Under the pieces are notes generated by a model. It worked only from the letters and a program-made list of their open reading frames with translations. It was not told the DNA's origin and did no database searches. The position numbers and the translations under genes are program-made. Shown here piece after piece: positions 53,059 to 61,553 of a stretch of DNA of 64,000 nt. This DNA is from Glutamicibacter sp. MNS18. GTDB taxonomy: Bacteria > Actinomycetota > Actinomycetes > Actinomycetales > Micrococcaceae. The stretch spans positions 186,001-250,000 of the forward strand of contig NZ_JAPCHW010000006.1 of NCBI RefSeq assembly GCF_026107515.2. The letters run 5' to 3'. How positions within the stretch are numbered: the stretch's first letter is position 1; every line of letters starts with the position of its first letter.

Positions 53059-53475
53059 CTACTCGGCCTCGATCGCGGCCTTCGCCGACGGGTCCGAATC
53101 GTTCAGGAAATCGGCGATGCGCTGGACTTCCTCGGCCTCCCCGATGGCTGCCGCCGCACGGCCCAACGCGTACAGGGCACGCAGGAATCCGCGGTTCGGC
53201 TCATGGCGCCACGGCACCGGGCCCTGGCCCTTCCATCCGGCGCGGCGCAGCGCGTCCAGCCCACGGTGGTAGCCCACCCGGGCGTAGGCGTACGATTCGA
53301 CGACCTGCCCGGCGGCGTGCGCCTCGTCGGCCAGCAACGCCCAGGCCAGCGAGGAGGACGGGTACTTCGCTGCCACGTCCACCGGTTCGTCGCCGGCCTC
53401 CAGGCGCGCGAGCACCTCGGTTTCCTCGGGCAGCAGGGTTTCCGGGATCCCCAGCAGGTTCTTGCCGATCTCCAT
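53059..53475 (-). CDS. DUF3151 family protein
   Basis: A 138-residue actinobacterial protein of unknown function. Seen: TLLPEETEVLARLEAGDEPV, SSLAWALLADEAHAAGQVVE, YAYARVGYHRGLDALRRAGW and PNRGFLRALYALGRAAAAIG: a helical, TPR-like pattern. It starts 2 nt after the fbaA stop, so the two are co-transcribed. DUF3151 next to fbaA is a familiar arrangement in Micrococcales, hinting at a link with central carbon metabolism. Confidence 0.88.
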   Translation of the reverse strand: MEIGKNLLGIPETLLPEETEVLARLEAGDEPVDVAAKYPSSSLAWALLADEAHAAGQVVESYAYARVGYHRGLDALRRAGWKGQGPVPWRHEPNRGFLRALYALGRAAAAIGEAEEVQRIADFLNDSDPSAKAAIEAE

Positions 53476-53477
53476 CC

Positions 53478-54500
53478 CTACTTCAGCGCCTTTCCGGCCG
53501 AGCCCAGCTGCTGGGCGGCTTCCACGATGCGCGCGGCCATGGATTCCTCGGCCTTTGCACCCCAGACGCGTGGGTCGTAGGTCTTCTTGTTGCCGACCTC
53601 GCCATCCACCTTCAGCACACCGTCATAGTTGCCGAACATGTGCCCGGCCACCGGCCGGGTGAAGGCGTACTGGGTGTCGGTATCGATGTTCATCTTGATC
53701 ACGCCGTAGGACACCGCGTCGGCGATCTCCTGCGCCGAGGAGCCAGAACCGCCATGGAACACCAGGTCGAACGGGTTCTCCTGGCCGACCTTGGCACCGA
53801 TCTGGGTCTGGATGTCCTTCAGGATCTCCGGGCGCAGCTTCACGCCACCGGGCTTGTAGACCCCGTGCACGTTGCCGAAGGTCAGTGCGGCGATGTAGCG
53901 GCCCTTCTCGCCGGTGCCCAGCGCCTGGATCGTGGCCAGGGCATCCTCGACGGTGGTGTAGAGCTTCTCGTTGATCTCGTTCTCCACCCCGTCTTCCTCA
54001 CCGCCGACGACGCCGATCTCGACCTCGAGGATCTGCTTGGCCGCGGAGGTGCGGGCCAGCAGCTCGGCGCCAATGCGCAGGTTGTCTTCCAGGGTTTCGG
54101 CCGAGCCGTCCCACATGTGGGAGTTGAACAGCGGGTCACGTCCGGCCTTGACCTCGGCCTCCGAAGCGGCCAGCAGCGGCAGCACGAAGGTATCGAGCTT
54201 GTCCTTCGGGCAGTGGTCGGTGTGCAGCGCGATATTCACGCCGTAGTTCTTCGCCACTTCACGGGCAAAGGCGACAAAGCCCAGGGAACCGGCGACCATG
54301 TCCTTGACCGAGGCACCGGACCAGTAGGCGGCGCCGCCGGTGGAAACCTGGATGATGCCGTCGGATTCGGCCTCGGCAAAGCCGCGGATGGCCGCGTTCA
54401 GCGTCTGCGAGCTGGTGACATTAACAGCCGGGAATGCGTACCCGCCTGCCTTTGCCGCATCGATCATGGCGTTGTACGTATCCGGGGTTGCGATAGGCAT
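53478..54500 (-). CDS. fbaA: Class II fructose-bisphosphate aldolase
   Basis: Zinc-dependent aldolase of glycolysis and gluconeogenesis. The 340-residue protein has the class II metal ligands in ALHTDHCPKDKLD and VFHGGSGSSAQEI, plus FPAVNVTSSQTLNAAIRGFA near the N-terminus and MNIDTDTQYAFTRPVAGHMF near the C-terminus. AGGAG lies 6 nt before ATG 54500. First gene of an operon with DUF3151. Confidence 0.97.
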   Translation of the reverse strand: MPIATPDTYNAMIDAAKAGGYAFPAVNVTSSQTLNAAIRGFAEAESDGIIQVSTGGAAYWSGASVKDMVAGSLGFVAFAREVAKNYGVNIALHTDHCPKDKLDTFVLPLLAASEAEVKAGRDPLFNSHMWDGSAETLEDNLRIGAELLARTSAAKQILEVEIGVVGGEEDGVENEINEKLYTTVEDALATIQALGTGEKGRYIAALTFGNVHGVYKPGGVKLRPEILKDIQTQIGAKVGQENPFDLVFHGGSGSSAQEIADAVSYGVIKMNIDTDTQYAFTRPVAGHMFGNYDGVLKVDGEVGNKKTYDPRVWGAKAEESMAARIVEAAQQLGSAGKALK

Positions 54501-54653
54501 GCTTCACTCCTGATGGTTGAGCGGGGGGGTGGCCCGTCATCCTCGACGGCAATTCGTATCCATCCTAGCTTCCCTGCCGATCTGTGGCAGGCAGATCACA
54601 CAACGTGACACGTGGGTTACGTGCCCGCCTGCCCGCATTCGGCTGCCGGGCGG

Positions 54654-56144
54654 CTACTTGCGGGTGGCGCTGGTGCCCGGGGATAGCTCCGGGAGTTCGG
54701 TGGGGGTAGGTGCGGATGTCCCGCTTGGTTCGACCGGGACCGCGCTGGGGTCCGAAGTGGCCTGCGGGCTGGTGGAGGTGTCATCGTCATCCTGGCCGGT
54801 TGGGCTGGCCACCTCGTCCTCGGCGGTCTCCGGTGCGGACGAGGCGCTCAGGCTCGGGCTGCCGCTTTCGGAAGGGGTCGGTTCCGGGGACGGCTCCTCT
54901 TCCGGGCTCGGTGACATCTCGCTATCGGTGGGTTCGGGGTCCGTCGGGGTCGGGGTGGTACTCGGCCCCTGCTCGGTCGGCGCCGTATTGGTAGGCGAGG
55001 GCGAGGGTGAGGTCGGCGAAGGAGTCCGGGACGGCGACGGCGCCACGGTCGGTTTTGGTGTCGGAGAAGGCGAGGTTGACGGGGACGGGGACGGGGACGC
55101 GGTCGGAGTAGGTGACGGCGACGGTTTCGGCTTGGGCACCACCGGGGTGTCATCCTCGGGGGTGACCACATCCGGGTCCTGTGAAGGCTGCGGGCTGCTG
55201 CCCTGGTTGCCGCCATGGGTGCCCGGAGGGGTATTGGACTTCACCGTCAGGCGGCGCGAATCGACCATGGCGTTGGGCTGGCCCGGGATCAATGGCAGGT
55301 AGTTGCGTGGATCGTGCCAGCGTCCATTGATAATCACTTCGAAGTGCAGGTGGCAGCCGGTGGAGTTGCCGGTCGTGCCCACCAGCGAGATCAGTTCGCC
55401 CTGCTCTACCTCGTCACCGATCTTGACCAGCAGCTTGGAGTTGTGGCTGTAACCGGTCTGGACATTGTTGCCGTGGTCCAGCGTCACCCGGTTGCCCGAA
55501 TGCCCATGCCAACCGGAGACAATCACCCGTCCGGCTTCCGCGGCGTACACCGGCGAACCACAGGCCAGGGCATAGTCCTGGCCGATATGGATCTGGTTGC
55601 CCGGCCCGGTGGGGTTCTTACGCCAACCGTAGGCGCTGGAAATCCTGCGGGTGGTGACCGGGTGCATCAGTTGCAGGTCCCCGGGAAGCACGCCGAGTTC
55701 ACCGACCTGCCCGGCGAGCAGGGCGGCGTTGGTGTTCCCGGAAGCGGTGTTCCCGCCCTCCTTCGCAGCCCCGCTCCCGACACCGGACACCGCCTCGTCC
55801 TCGGCGGACGCGCCTTCCAGCATGCCTATCGGGCGGCCGTCGATGGCGACCTGCTTGCCCGAGGCACCGAAAGCCGCCAGCGGGGCATACTCGTCCACCA
55901 GCACATCACCGGCGAAGAAACCGGGGTCGTAGATCGCATCGATCGCCACCGGGATATTGCCCTGCCGGTCTTCCACCCCCTGGGCGACGATCGGGATCGC
56001 CAAGGCTCCGGTCAGACCCAATGTCGCCACAATGGCCAACGAGGTTTTCAGCGCGCGACGTTGTGGTCTGCCCCGCGTGGGGAGCAGTAGTTCATGATTC
56101 ACACGGTGACGCCGTTTCACACTGGCTCGCTTTCGTTCCCCCAC
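54654..56144 (-). CDS. M23 family metallopeptidase with long Ser/Pro/Thr-rich tail
   Basis: Predicted secreted or membrane-anchored peptidoglycan endopeptidase, 496 residues. A basic N-terminus of 32 residues, a signal anchor at about 33-55 (LKTSLAIVATLGLTGALAIP), a linker, then the LytM/M23 domain at about 158-290 with zinc ligands His186 and Asp190 (HIGQDYA) and the HLH motif at 265-267 (GCHLHFEV). From about 315 to the end (about 180 residues) the protein is low-complexity Ser/Pro/Thr, with an acidic stretch at about 410-430. The tail could span the wall or be O-glycosylated. The start is uncertain (GTG 56144 used). The tail's complement makes a false plus-strand Gly/Val frame. Confidence 0.88.
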   Translation of the reverse strand: MGERKRASVKRRHRVNHELLLPTRGRPQRRALKTSLAIVATLGLTGALAIPIVAQGVEDRQGNIPVAIDAIYDPGFFAGDVLVDEYAPLAAFGASGKQVAIDGRPIGMLEGASAEDEAVSGVGSGAAKEGGNTASGNTNAALLAGQVGELGVLPGDLQLMHPVTTRRISSAYGWRKNPTGPGNQIHIGQDYALACGSPVYAAEAGRVIVSGWHGHSGNRVTLDHGNNVQTGYSHNSKLLVKIGDEVEQGELISLVGTTGNSTGCHLHFEVIINGRWHDPRNYLPLIPGQPNAMVDSRRLTVKSNTPPGTHGGNQGSSPQPSQDPDVVTPEDDTPVVPKPKPSPSPTPTASPSPSPSTSPSPTPKPTVAPSPSRTPSPTSPSPSPTNTAPTEQGPSTTPTPTDPEPTDSEMSPSPEEEPSPEPTPSESGSPSLSASSAPETAEDEVASPTGQDDDDTSTSPQATSDPSAVPVEPSGTSAPTPTELPELSPGTSATRK

Positions 56145-56227
56145 AGACGAATACCACCAAGCCTAGGCATTAACCGGAAACTAATAAAGGTGTTTGAGTA
56201 AAAAGTCGGGTTAATTCGGGCTGTTGT

Positions 56228-56884
56228 CTACTTGACCAGCTGGTTGAACACATGGCGGCGCACCCACGCGTGCATGGCGATACCCGCCGCGGAGGCGGCA
56301 TTGATCGACCGGGTCGACCCGAATTGTTCGATTGACAAGGTCGCTTCGGCAGCCTGGTGGACTTCTTCGCTGAGCCCCGGGCCTTCCTGCCCGAAGACCA
56401 GGACGCATTTCCTGGGCAGCTCGTAGGTTTCCAGCGGCACCGAATCGGGGAAGATATCCACCCCGATCACCGCCAGGCCCTCGTCCCTGGCCCAGGCCAC
56501 GAACTCCTCGACGGTGGGGTGGTGGCGCACATGCTGGTAGCGGTCGGTGACCATGGCACCCCGGCGGTTCCAACGGCGCCGCCCGATGATGTGCACTTCC
56601 TTGGCCAGGAAGGCATTGGCACTGCGCACCACGGTGCCGATGTTCATGTCATGCTGCCAGTTCTCGATGGCGATATGGAAGTCGTGACGACGTTCGTCCA
56701 GGTCGGCGATGATCGCGTCCATGGACCAGTAGCGGTACTTGTCCGCGACATTTCGGCGGTCGCCTTCTTCGAGCAGTTGCCGGTCGTATCGGTCGTCATC
56801 CGGCCAGGGCCCGTCCCAGGGACCCACTCCGATCACATGTTCGGGGTTCGACTCGCGGGAGGGATCATGCACTTCTTGGCTCAC
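56228..56884 (-). CDS. TrmH family RNA methyltransferase (SpoU type)
   Basis: SAM-dependent 2'-O-methyltransferase for tRNA or rRNA, 218 residues. The SPOUT motifs are present: motif 1 IAIENWQHDMNIGTVVRSAN, motif 2 CVLVFGQEGPGLSEEVHQAA and motif 3 LSIEQFGSTRSINAASAAGI. GTG 56884 is chosen because TACCCT ends 7 nt before it (leaderless spacing) and no Shine-Dalgarno is present; ATG 56887 is the alternative. Divergent from corA with about 60 nt between starts. Substrate RNA not determinable. Confidence 0.92.
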   Translation of the reverse strand: MSQEVHDPSRESNPEHVIGVGPWDGPWPDDDRYDRQLLEEGDRRNVADKYRYWSMDAIIADLDERRHDFHIAIENWQHDMNIGTVVRSANAFLAKEVHIIGRRRWNRRGAMVTDRYQHVRHHPTVEEFVAWARDEGLAVIGVDIFPDSVPLETYELPRKCVLVFGQEGPGLSEEVHQAAEATLSIEQFGSTRSINAASAAGIAMHAWVRRHVFNQLVK

Positions 56885-56945
56885 CATTACTAGGGTAGTG
56901 GCTCATGGGACGGTTTGAGTGCACCAACAGGTCTGCGAGAAGCGC

Positions 56946-57953
56946 ATGGCAGTGATCGACAACGTGGTCTATGTGGACGGTAGGCCCGTGGCCCATCCGA
57001 AGGACCTGCATGCCACTGTCGGGGTCATGAATGAAACCGGTGGCATGGGCTGGTTGGGCCTGTACCGGCCGGGCGAAGGGGAACTGGATGCGGTCACCCG
57101 GGAATTCGGCCTGCACCCGCTGGCGGTGGAGGACACCCTGAAGGGCCACCAACGCCCCAAACTCGACCGTTATGACGAGCACCTGTTCGTCGTATTGCGC
57201 CCGGCACGTTATCTCGACGAGGTGGAGGAGGTGGAGTTCGGTGAAATCCACATCTATGCCGGGGCCAACTACGCGGTTACCGTGCGCCGGGCCGAAGCCC
57301 CGCAACTGTCCAGGGTGCGTGATCGGCTGCAGCATGCACCGGATCTGCTTGCCGCCGGTCCTGCCGCAGTGCTCTACGCGATCATCGACCAGGTGGTTGA
57401 CGAGTATTTCCCGGTGATCGATGGATTGCAGAACGACATCGACGAGATCGACGACCAGCTTTTCCAGGGCAATCTGGAGGTTTCCCGGCGCATCTACCAG
57501 CTCTCCCGTGAAGTCATCGACTTCCAGCGGGCGGTGGCCCCGCTACCCGAGGTGCTGGAGCAGTTGCGCCGCACCGTGCGCCGCCTGGGGTTGGACAAGA
57601 CCCACGCCAAGGCACTGGACGCGAATCTGGTCGACGTGATTGACCATGCCATCCGATGTGCCGAACGGGTCGCCTCGTTCCGCGCCTTGCTGACCAACGC
57701 GTTGTCCCTGTCCTCCACGTTGGCCTCGCAACGGGCCACCGAAGCCGGGCTGGCGCAGAATGAGCAGATGAAGCGGATCTCCTCCTGGGCCGCGATCCTG
57801 TTCACCCCGAGCCTGATCGGCGCGGTATACGGGATGAACTTCGATGACATGCCTGAATTGCACTGGACCCTGGGATACCCGTTTGCCCTGGGGCTGATGG
57901 CCAGTGCCGCACTGGGACTGTATCTGGTATTCAAGAAGAACAAGTGGCTATGA
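56946..57953 (+). CDS. corA: CorA-type magnesium/cobalt transporter
   Basis: Pentameric Mg2+ channel, 335 residues: a large cytoplasmic domain with long helices (about 1-275), TM1 with the selectivity motif YGMNF, the loop DDMPELHW and TM2, ending in basic KKNKWL. ATG 56946 starts MAVIDNVVYVDG; a GTG start at 56919 is possible. The 5' region carries a TAGGGT box opposite the TACCCT box of the divergent methyltransferase, and a 16-codon ATG frame (56904-56954) overlapping the corA start, which might couple translation. Confidence 0.94.
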   Translation: MAVIDNVVYVDGRPVAHPKDLHATVGVMNETGGMGWLGLYRPGEGELDAVTREFGLHPLAVEDTLKGHQRPKLDRYDEHLFVVLRPARYLDEVEEVEFGEIHIYAGANYAVTVRRAEAPQLSRVRDRLQHAPDLLAAGPAAVLYAIIDQVVDEYFPVIDGLQNDIDEIDDQLFQGNLEVSRRIYQLSREVIDFQRAVAPLPEVLEQLRRTVRRLGLDKTHAKALDANLVDVIDHAIRCAERVASFRALLTNALSLSSTLASQRATEAGLAQNEQMKRISSWAAILFTPSLIGAVYGMNFDDMPELHWTLGYPFALGLMASAALGLYLVFKKNKWL

Positions 57954-58079
57954 GCCTGTGCCATTGGGCACCAACCCGCCTACCGGCGACCGCCCTTGTG
58001 TAATCTGGTGGTGTAGGGAAGCTGCTCAACGACGACTGGTCCCGCCCCGTTGTCCACCTACGAAAGGAACCTTGGTACC

Positions 58080-58913
58080 GTGCCCAAGACTGACCGCGCA
58101 GCGCGCACCATCCACGATATCGACAGCTGGCTCACCGACATGGATGGGGTGCTGGTCCACGAGAACCAGGCGATCCCCGGAGCCGCGGAATTGATCGATT
58201 TCTGGCGCAGCAATGACAAGCCGTTCCTGGTCCTGACCAACAACTCGATCTATACACCGCGGGACCTGCGGGCACGGTTGCTGGCCAGTGGGTTGGACGT
58301 TCCCGAGGAGAACATCTGGACCTCGGCGTTGGCCACCGCCGAATTCCTGGGCCGGCAACGTCCCGGCGGTCGCGCCTTTGTGATCGGCGAAGCCGGGTTG
58401 ACCACGGCATTGCATGATGCGGGGTTTATCCTCACCGACACGGACCCGGACTACGTGGTACTTGGCGAAACCCGCACCTACTCCTTCGAGGCGATCACCA
58501 AGGCCATCCGGCTCATTGCCGCCGGGGCCAGTTTCATCGCCACCAATCCGGATGCCACCGGCCCGTCCGCCGAAGGGCTGCTACCGGCCACCGGGGCCGT
58601 GGCCGCAATGATCTCCCGGGCCACCAATCGCGATCCGTACGTGGTGGGCAAACCCAATCCGATGATGTTCCGTTCGGCGCTGAACCGCATCCAGGCACAT
58701 TCGGAAACCACCGCGATGATCGGGGACCGGATGGATACCGATATCGTGGCCGGAATGGAAGCCGGGCTACTCACGGCCCTGGTCCATACCGGTATCACCG
58801 CCAAATCCGATGTGGCCACCTTCCCGTTCCGCCCCGACCTGAGCTATGACTCGGTGGCGGGCCTGCATCGCCAGCTGGTCCAGGGCATGGAAGCCGCCTC
58901 CAGCGACAGCTGA
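58080..58913 (+). CDS. HAD superfamily IIA phosphatase (NagD-like)
   Basis: A 277-residue HAD hydrolase: motif I LTDMDGVLVHENQ (nucleophile Asp and acid Asp), motif II LTNNS, a C2A cap, motif III Lys in VGKPNPMMFRSAL and motif IV MIGDRMDTDIVAGMEAG. Members dephosphorylate nucleotides, sugar phosphates or glycolytic by-products; substrate unknown. GTG 58080 is chosen because AAAGGA lies about 11 nt upstream; the longer TTG start at 58050 would overlap that ribosome-binding site. Confidence 0.92.
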   Translation: MPKTDRAARTIHDIDSWLTDMDGVLVHENQAIPGAAELIDFWRSNDKPFLVLTNNSIYTPRDLRARLLASGLDVPEENIWTSALATAEFLGRQRPGGRAFVIGEAGLTTALHDAGFILTDTDPDYVVLGETRTYSFEAITKAIRLIAAGASFIATNPDATGPSAEGLLPATGAVAAMISRATNRDPYVVGKPNPMMFRSALNRIQAHSETTAMIGDRMDTDIVAGMEAGLLTALVHTGITAKSDVATFPFRPDLSYDSVAGLHRQLVQGMEAASSDS

Positions 58914-58990
58914 CATCCGGCAGGGACGGGAGGAGGCCCGGTCGCCCCTTACCCCTTTGCAGTGGAATCCGTACGGCGGATACTGGAACC

Positions 58991-59227
58991 ATGATGGCGC
59001 ATACCCGGGGCCGCAGGTTCTGGCACCTTGTGCTGGTGGCGGTCGGCCTTTACCTGGGAGCGATGTTCTTGATCGGGCTGCTGTACACGGTCCGCACCTG
59101 CATCGGCTCCTACGCCGCGGTGCACTGCGGTGTGGACAACCCGCTGGCGTGGGGCGACACCAGCTGGTTCGGTGTGGCCTTGTTGATCTACCTGGTGCTC
59201 GTCTTCGGCCTCTGGACCCGCCGTTGA
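58991..59227 (+). CDS. Small two-helix membrane protein
   Basis: A 78-residue protein with two membrane segments (FWHLVLVAVGLYLGAMFLIG and FGVALLIYLVLVFGLWTRR) joined by a loop with two Cys that could form a disulfide (CIGSYAAVHC). No recognised family. No Shine-Dalgarno; GATACT ends 6 nt before ATG 58991, and the same GGAACC spacer precedes the next gene's start, pointing to leaderless expression. The stop is 29 nt before the TetR gene, but each has its own -10-like box. Confidence 0.7.
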   Translation: MMAHTRGRRFWHLVLVAVGLYLGAMFLIGLLYTVRTCIGSYAAVHCGVDNPLAWGDTSWFGVALLIYLVLVFGLWTRR

Positions 59228-59256
59228 GAGGCCGCTATCCGCAGTAATCTGGAACC

Positions 59257-59889
59257 ATGAGCGAGCATTCCCAGGATCCACAGCCGGGTGTACGGCGTCG
59301 CGGACGCCCGCGGGGCCGCAGCAGCGGGGCAACCCGCGCGTCGATCCTCAAGGCGGCAACCGAGGAATTCAACCACAGCGGTTACGAGGCCACAAGTCTT
59401 CGGTCCATCGCCCGCCGGGCAAAAGTCGACCCGGCGTTGATCCACCACTACTTCCAGGACAAGACCGAGCTCTTCCTGGAAGTGGTGCATCTGCCGCTGA
59501 ACCCGGGCGCCGCCTTCGCCGAGGCGTTGCAGGGGCCCGAGGAGAATTACGGGGAGAACCTGGTACGCACGGCCCTGCGCCTGTGGGGCAGTCCGACCAT
59601 CCGCCCGGCGGCCACGGCCCTGTTCCGCAGCGTGCTCTCAAGCAAGGCCGCCCTGAACCTGATCCGCCCCTTCCTGCAACGTGAAATCCTGCGCCGTATC
59701 AGCGAGCCACTGCAGGGGCCGGATGCCGACTACCGTGCGGCCATGGCGGCCAGCCAGCTGGTCGGGATGATCATGGCCAGATACATCATCGAGCTCGAAC
59801 CGGTGGTTGCCGCGACGGATGAGCAAATCGTGGCCAGCATCGCCCCGGTGCTCCAGTGGCATCTGACCGGTCGCCTTCCGGCACAGTGA
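59257..59889 (+). CDS. TetR family transcriptional regulator
   Basis: A 210-residue repressor with an Arg-rich N-terminal arm (RRRGRPRGRSSGATRAS), HTH at about 25-70 (HSGYEATSLRSIARRAKVDP, then ALIHHYFQDKTELFLEVVHL) and a helical ligand domain of the TetR_C_17-like type. TAATCT ends 6 nt before ATG 59257, so it is probably leaderless. It lies upstream of a two-gene ABC exporter, in the same direction; a dyad in that exporter's promoter is a likely target. Confidence 0.9.
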   Translation: MSEHSQDPQPGVRRRGRPRGRSSGATRASILKAATEEFNHSGYEATSLRSIARRAKVDPALIHHYFQDKTELFLEVVHLPLNPGAAFAEALQGPEENYGENLVRTALRLWGSPTIRPAATALFRSVLSSKAALNLIRPFLQREILRRISEPLQGPDADYRAAMAASQLVGMIMARYIIELEPVVAATDEQIVASIAPVLQWHLTGRLPAQ

Positions 59890-59927
59890 GCACATCGCTG
59901 TCACCCGGATTTCGCCGTGCCGCCCCC

Positions 59928-59956
59928 TTGACGTAGGTACCTCCGAGGTCTTTAAT
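59928..59956 (+). promoter_or_regulatory. Leaderless promoter with dyad for the ABC exporter
   Basis: TTGACG (59928-59933), 17-nt spacer and TTTAAT (59951-59956), then 7 nt to the ATG at 59964. The spacer contains an inverted repeat ACCTC/GAGGT (59939-59949) and the palindrome AGGTACCT, a plausible site for the adjacent TetR regulator. Confidence 0.7.
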
Positions 59957-59963
59957 TCATTAC

Positions 59964-60761
59964 ATGATGAATAAAGGTCCGGTGATCGAAGCCCACGACC
60001 TGGCCATCAGGCGCGGGGGCACACCGGTGCTGCGCGGGCTCGGCTTTTCCCTGCCAGCCGGGCGGACCATTGGCTTGCTGGGACCCAGCGGCAGCGGAAA
60101 ATCCACGCTGATGCGTGCCGTAACCGGAAGCCAGGTCATCACATCGGGCAGTGTGACCGTGCTGGGACAGCCAGCAGGTGGCAAGGGGCTGCGCCACCGT
60201 ATCGGGTACATGACCCAGGCCGCCAGCATCTATGAGGACTTGAGTGTGCGGCAGAATCTGACCTACTTCGCGCGGATCCTGCGCCTTGATGCCTCCGAGG
60301 TCGAACGGGTCATCGGGATCACCGATCTATCCGGGCAGTCCGAACGACTGGTCTCGGGTCTTTCCGGAGGCCAGCGGAATCGGGTTTCGCTGGCGGTGGC
60401 GTTGCTCGGGGCACCTCCGGTTCTGGTCCTTGACGAGCCGACGGTGGGCCTGGATCCGGTACTGCGCTCCCAGCTGTGGCGGGTCTTTGCCGGATTGGCG
60501 GCATCGGGAACCTGCCTGCTGGTCTCCAGCCACGTCATGGAGGAGGCCATGAGGTGCGATGATCTGCTGTTGTTGCGAGAAGGTCGGCTACTGGCCCACC
60601 TGAGCCCCGGCGAACTCATGGAATCCACCGGCGCCGCTACCCCAGAGCTGGCATTCCTGGAATTGATCGCGCGGCAGCAGGATGCAACCGATGGCGCCTC
60701 GGCAGTCCACGGTGGCCGCCATCGCCGGCGGCAGCACCCGAAACGAGGCGGACGGCCATGA
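59964..60761 (+). CDS. ABC exporter ATP-binding protein
   Basis: A 265-residue ABC-2-type exporter ATPase: Walker A GPSGSGKSTLMR, Q-loop YMTQAASIYEDLSVRQNL, signature LSGGQRNRVSLAVALL, Walker B VLVLDEPTVGLD and switch His in VSSHVMEEAM. The C-terminal 25 residues are unusually basic (HGGRHRRRQHPKRGGRP). ATG 59964 is leaderless (no Shine-Dalgarno, -10 box 7 nt away). It overlaps the permease by 4 nt. Probably exports a drug or lipid; substrate unknown. Confidence 0.93.
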   Translation: MMNKGPVIEAHDLAIRRGGTPVLRGLGFSLPAGRTIGLLGPSGSGKSTLMRAVTGSQVITSGSVTVLGQPAGGKGLRHRIGYMTQAASIYEDLSVRQNLTYFARILRLDASEVERVIGITDLSGQSERLVSGLSGGQRNRVSLAVALLGAPPVLVLDEPTVGLDPVLRSQLWRVFAGLAASGTCLLVSSHVMEEAMRCDDLLLLREGRLLAHLSPGELMESTGAATPELAFLELIARQQDATDGASAVHGGRHRRRQHPKRGGRP

Positions 60762-61489
60762 GTCCTGCACGGATCGCATATACCGCCCACCGGGTGCTGG
60801 AACAGATCCGCCATGACCCGCGAACGGTGGCGTTGATGCTGGTGGTACCCAGCCTGCTGATCGGGCTGGTCGCTTGGATCTTCTCCGAGACCGGCGCGTT
60901 TACGCACATCGGCCCGGCAATGATCGCCTTGTTCCCGTTTGTGGTGATGTTCCTGGTCACCAGCATTGCCACCCTGCGAGAACGGCGCGGCGGTACCTTG
61001 GAACGACTGCTGGCCATGCCCTTGGCCAAACCGGATTTCATCCTCGGTTACGCACTGGCCTTTACCCTGGTCGCGATCGTCCAAACGGCGCTGGCGGTGG
61101 TTTTTGCCGTGTGGGTGTGTGGGTTGGAGATCGCCGGAAGCCTGGGTTTGCTGTTCACCATCGCCGCCTTGGACGCCCTGCTGGGGACGAGCCTGGGGCT
61201 GATGGCCAGCGCTTTTGCACGAACAGAATTCCAGGTAGTGCAGTTCATGCCTGCGATCATCCTGCCGCAGTTCCTGCTCAGCGGCATCGTGCTTCCCCGG
61301 CAGTCGCTGCCGCCGGCACTTGAGGCCATCAGCGACTGGCTCCCGCTGTCCCACGCAATCGATGCCCTGGTCGCGGTGGCCGCCGGGACCGAGGACTCAC
61401 AAACGACAAACAGCATCCTGATCATCGCCGCGTGGATCATCGCGGCATTGCTGGTCGGTTCCCTGACGCTCCGGCGGCGCACCGCCTGA
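60758..61489 (+). CDS. ABC exporter permease (ABC-2 type)
   Basis: A 243-residue membrane protein with six membrane segments, typical of ABC-2 permeases: VALMLVVPSLLIGLVAWIF first, the coupling region RERRGGTLERLLAMPLAKPD and the C-terminal FLLSGIVLPRQSLPPALEAI followed by a last helix. ATG 60758 overlaps the ATPase stop. Partner of the preceding ATPase. Confidence 0.92.
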   Translation: MSPARIAYTAHRVLEQIRHDPRTVALMLVVPSLLIGLVAWIFSETGAFTHIGPAMIALFPFVVMFLVTSIATLRERRGGTLERLLAMPLAKPDFILGYALAFTLVAIVQTALAVVFAVWVCGLEIAGSLGLLFTIAALDALLGTSLGLMASAFARTEFQVVQFMPAIILPQFLLSGIVLPRQSLPPALEAISDWLPLSHAIDALVAVAAGTEDSQTTNSILIIAAWIIAALLVGSLTLRRRTA

Positions 61490-61507
61490 TTTCCCTGGGG
61501 CGGCAAA

Positions 61508-61541
61508 GCGCGGGGTTCACGGCTCCCCGTGTTCCCCGCGC
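61508..61541. terminator. Bidirectional terminator between the exporter and pyrE
   Basis: GCGCGGGG (61508-61515) pairs with CCCCGCGC (61534-61541), with an inner stem CACGG/CCGTG. It lies between convergent stops at 61489 and 61554. Confidence 0.75.
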
Positions 61542-61553
61542 CATGGTGGGACC

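Noticed and set aside
54517-55302. A plus-strand Gly/Val/Ser-rich repeat protein
   Set aside because: It is the complement of the Ser/Pro/Thr codons of the M23 peptidase tail.
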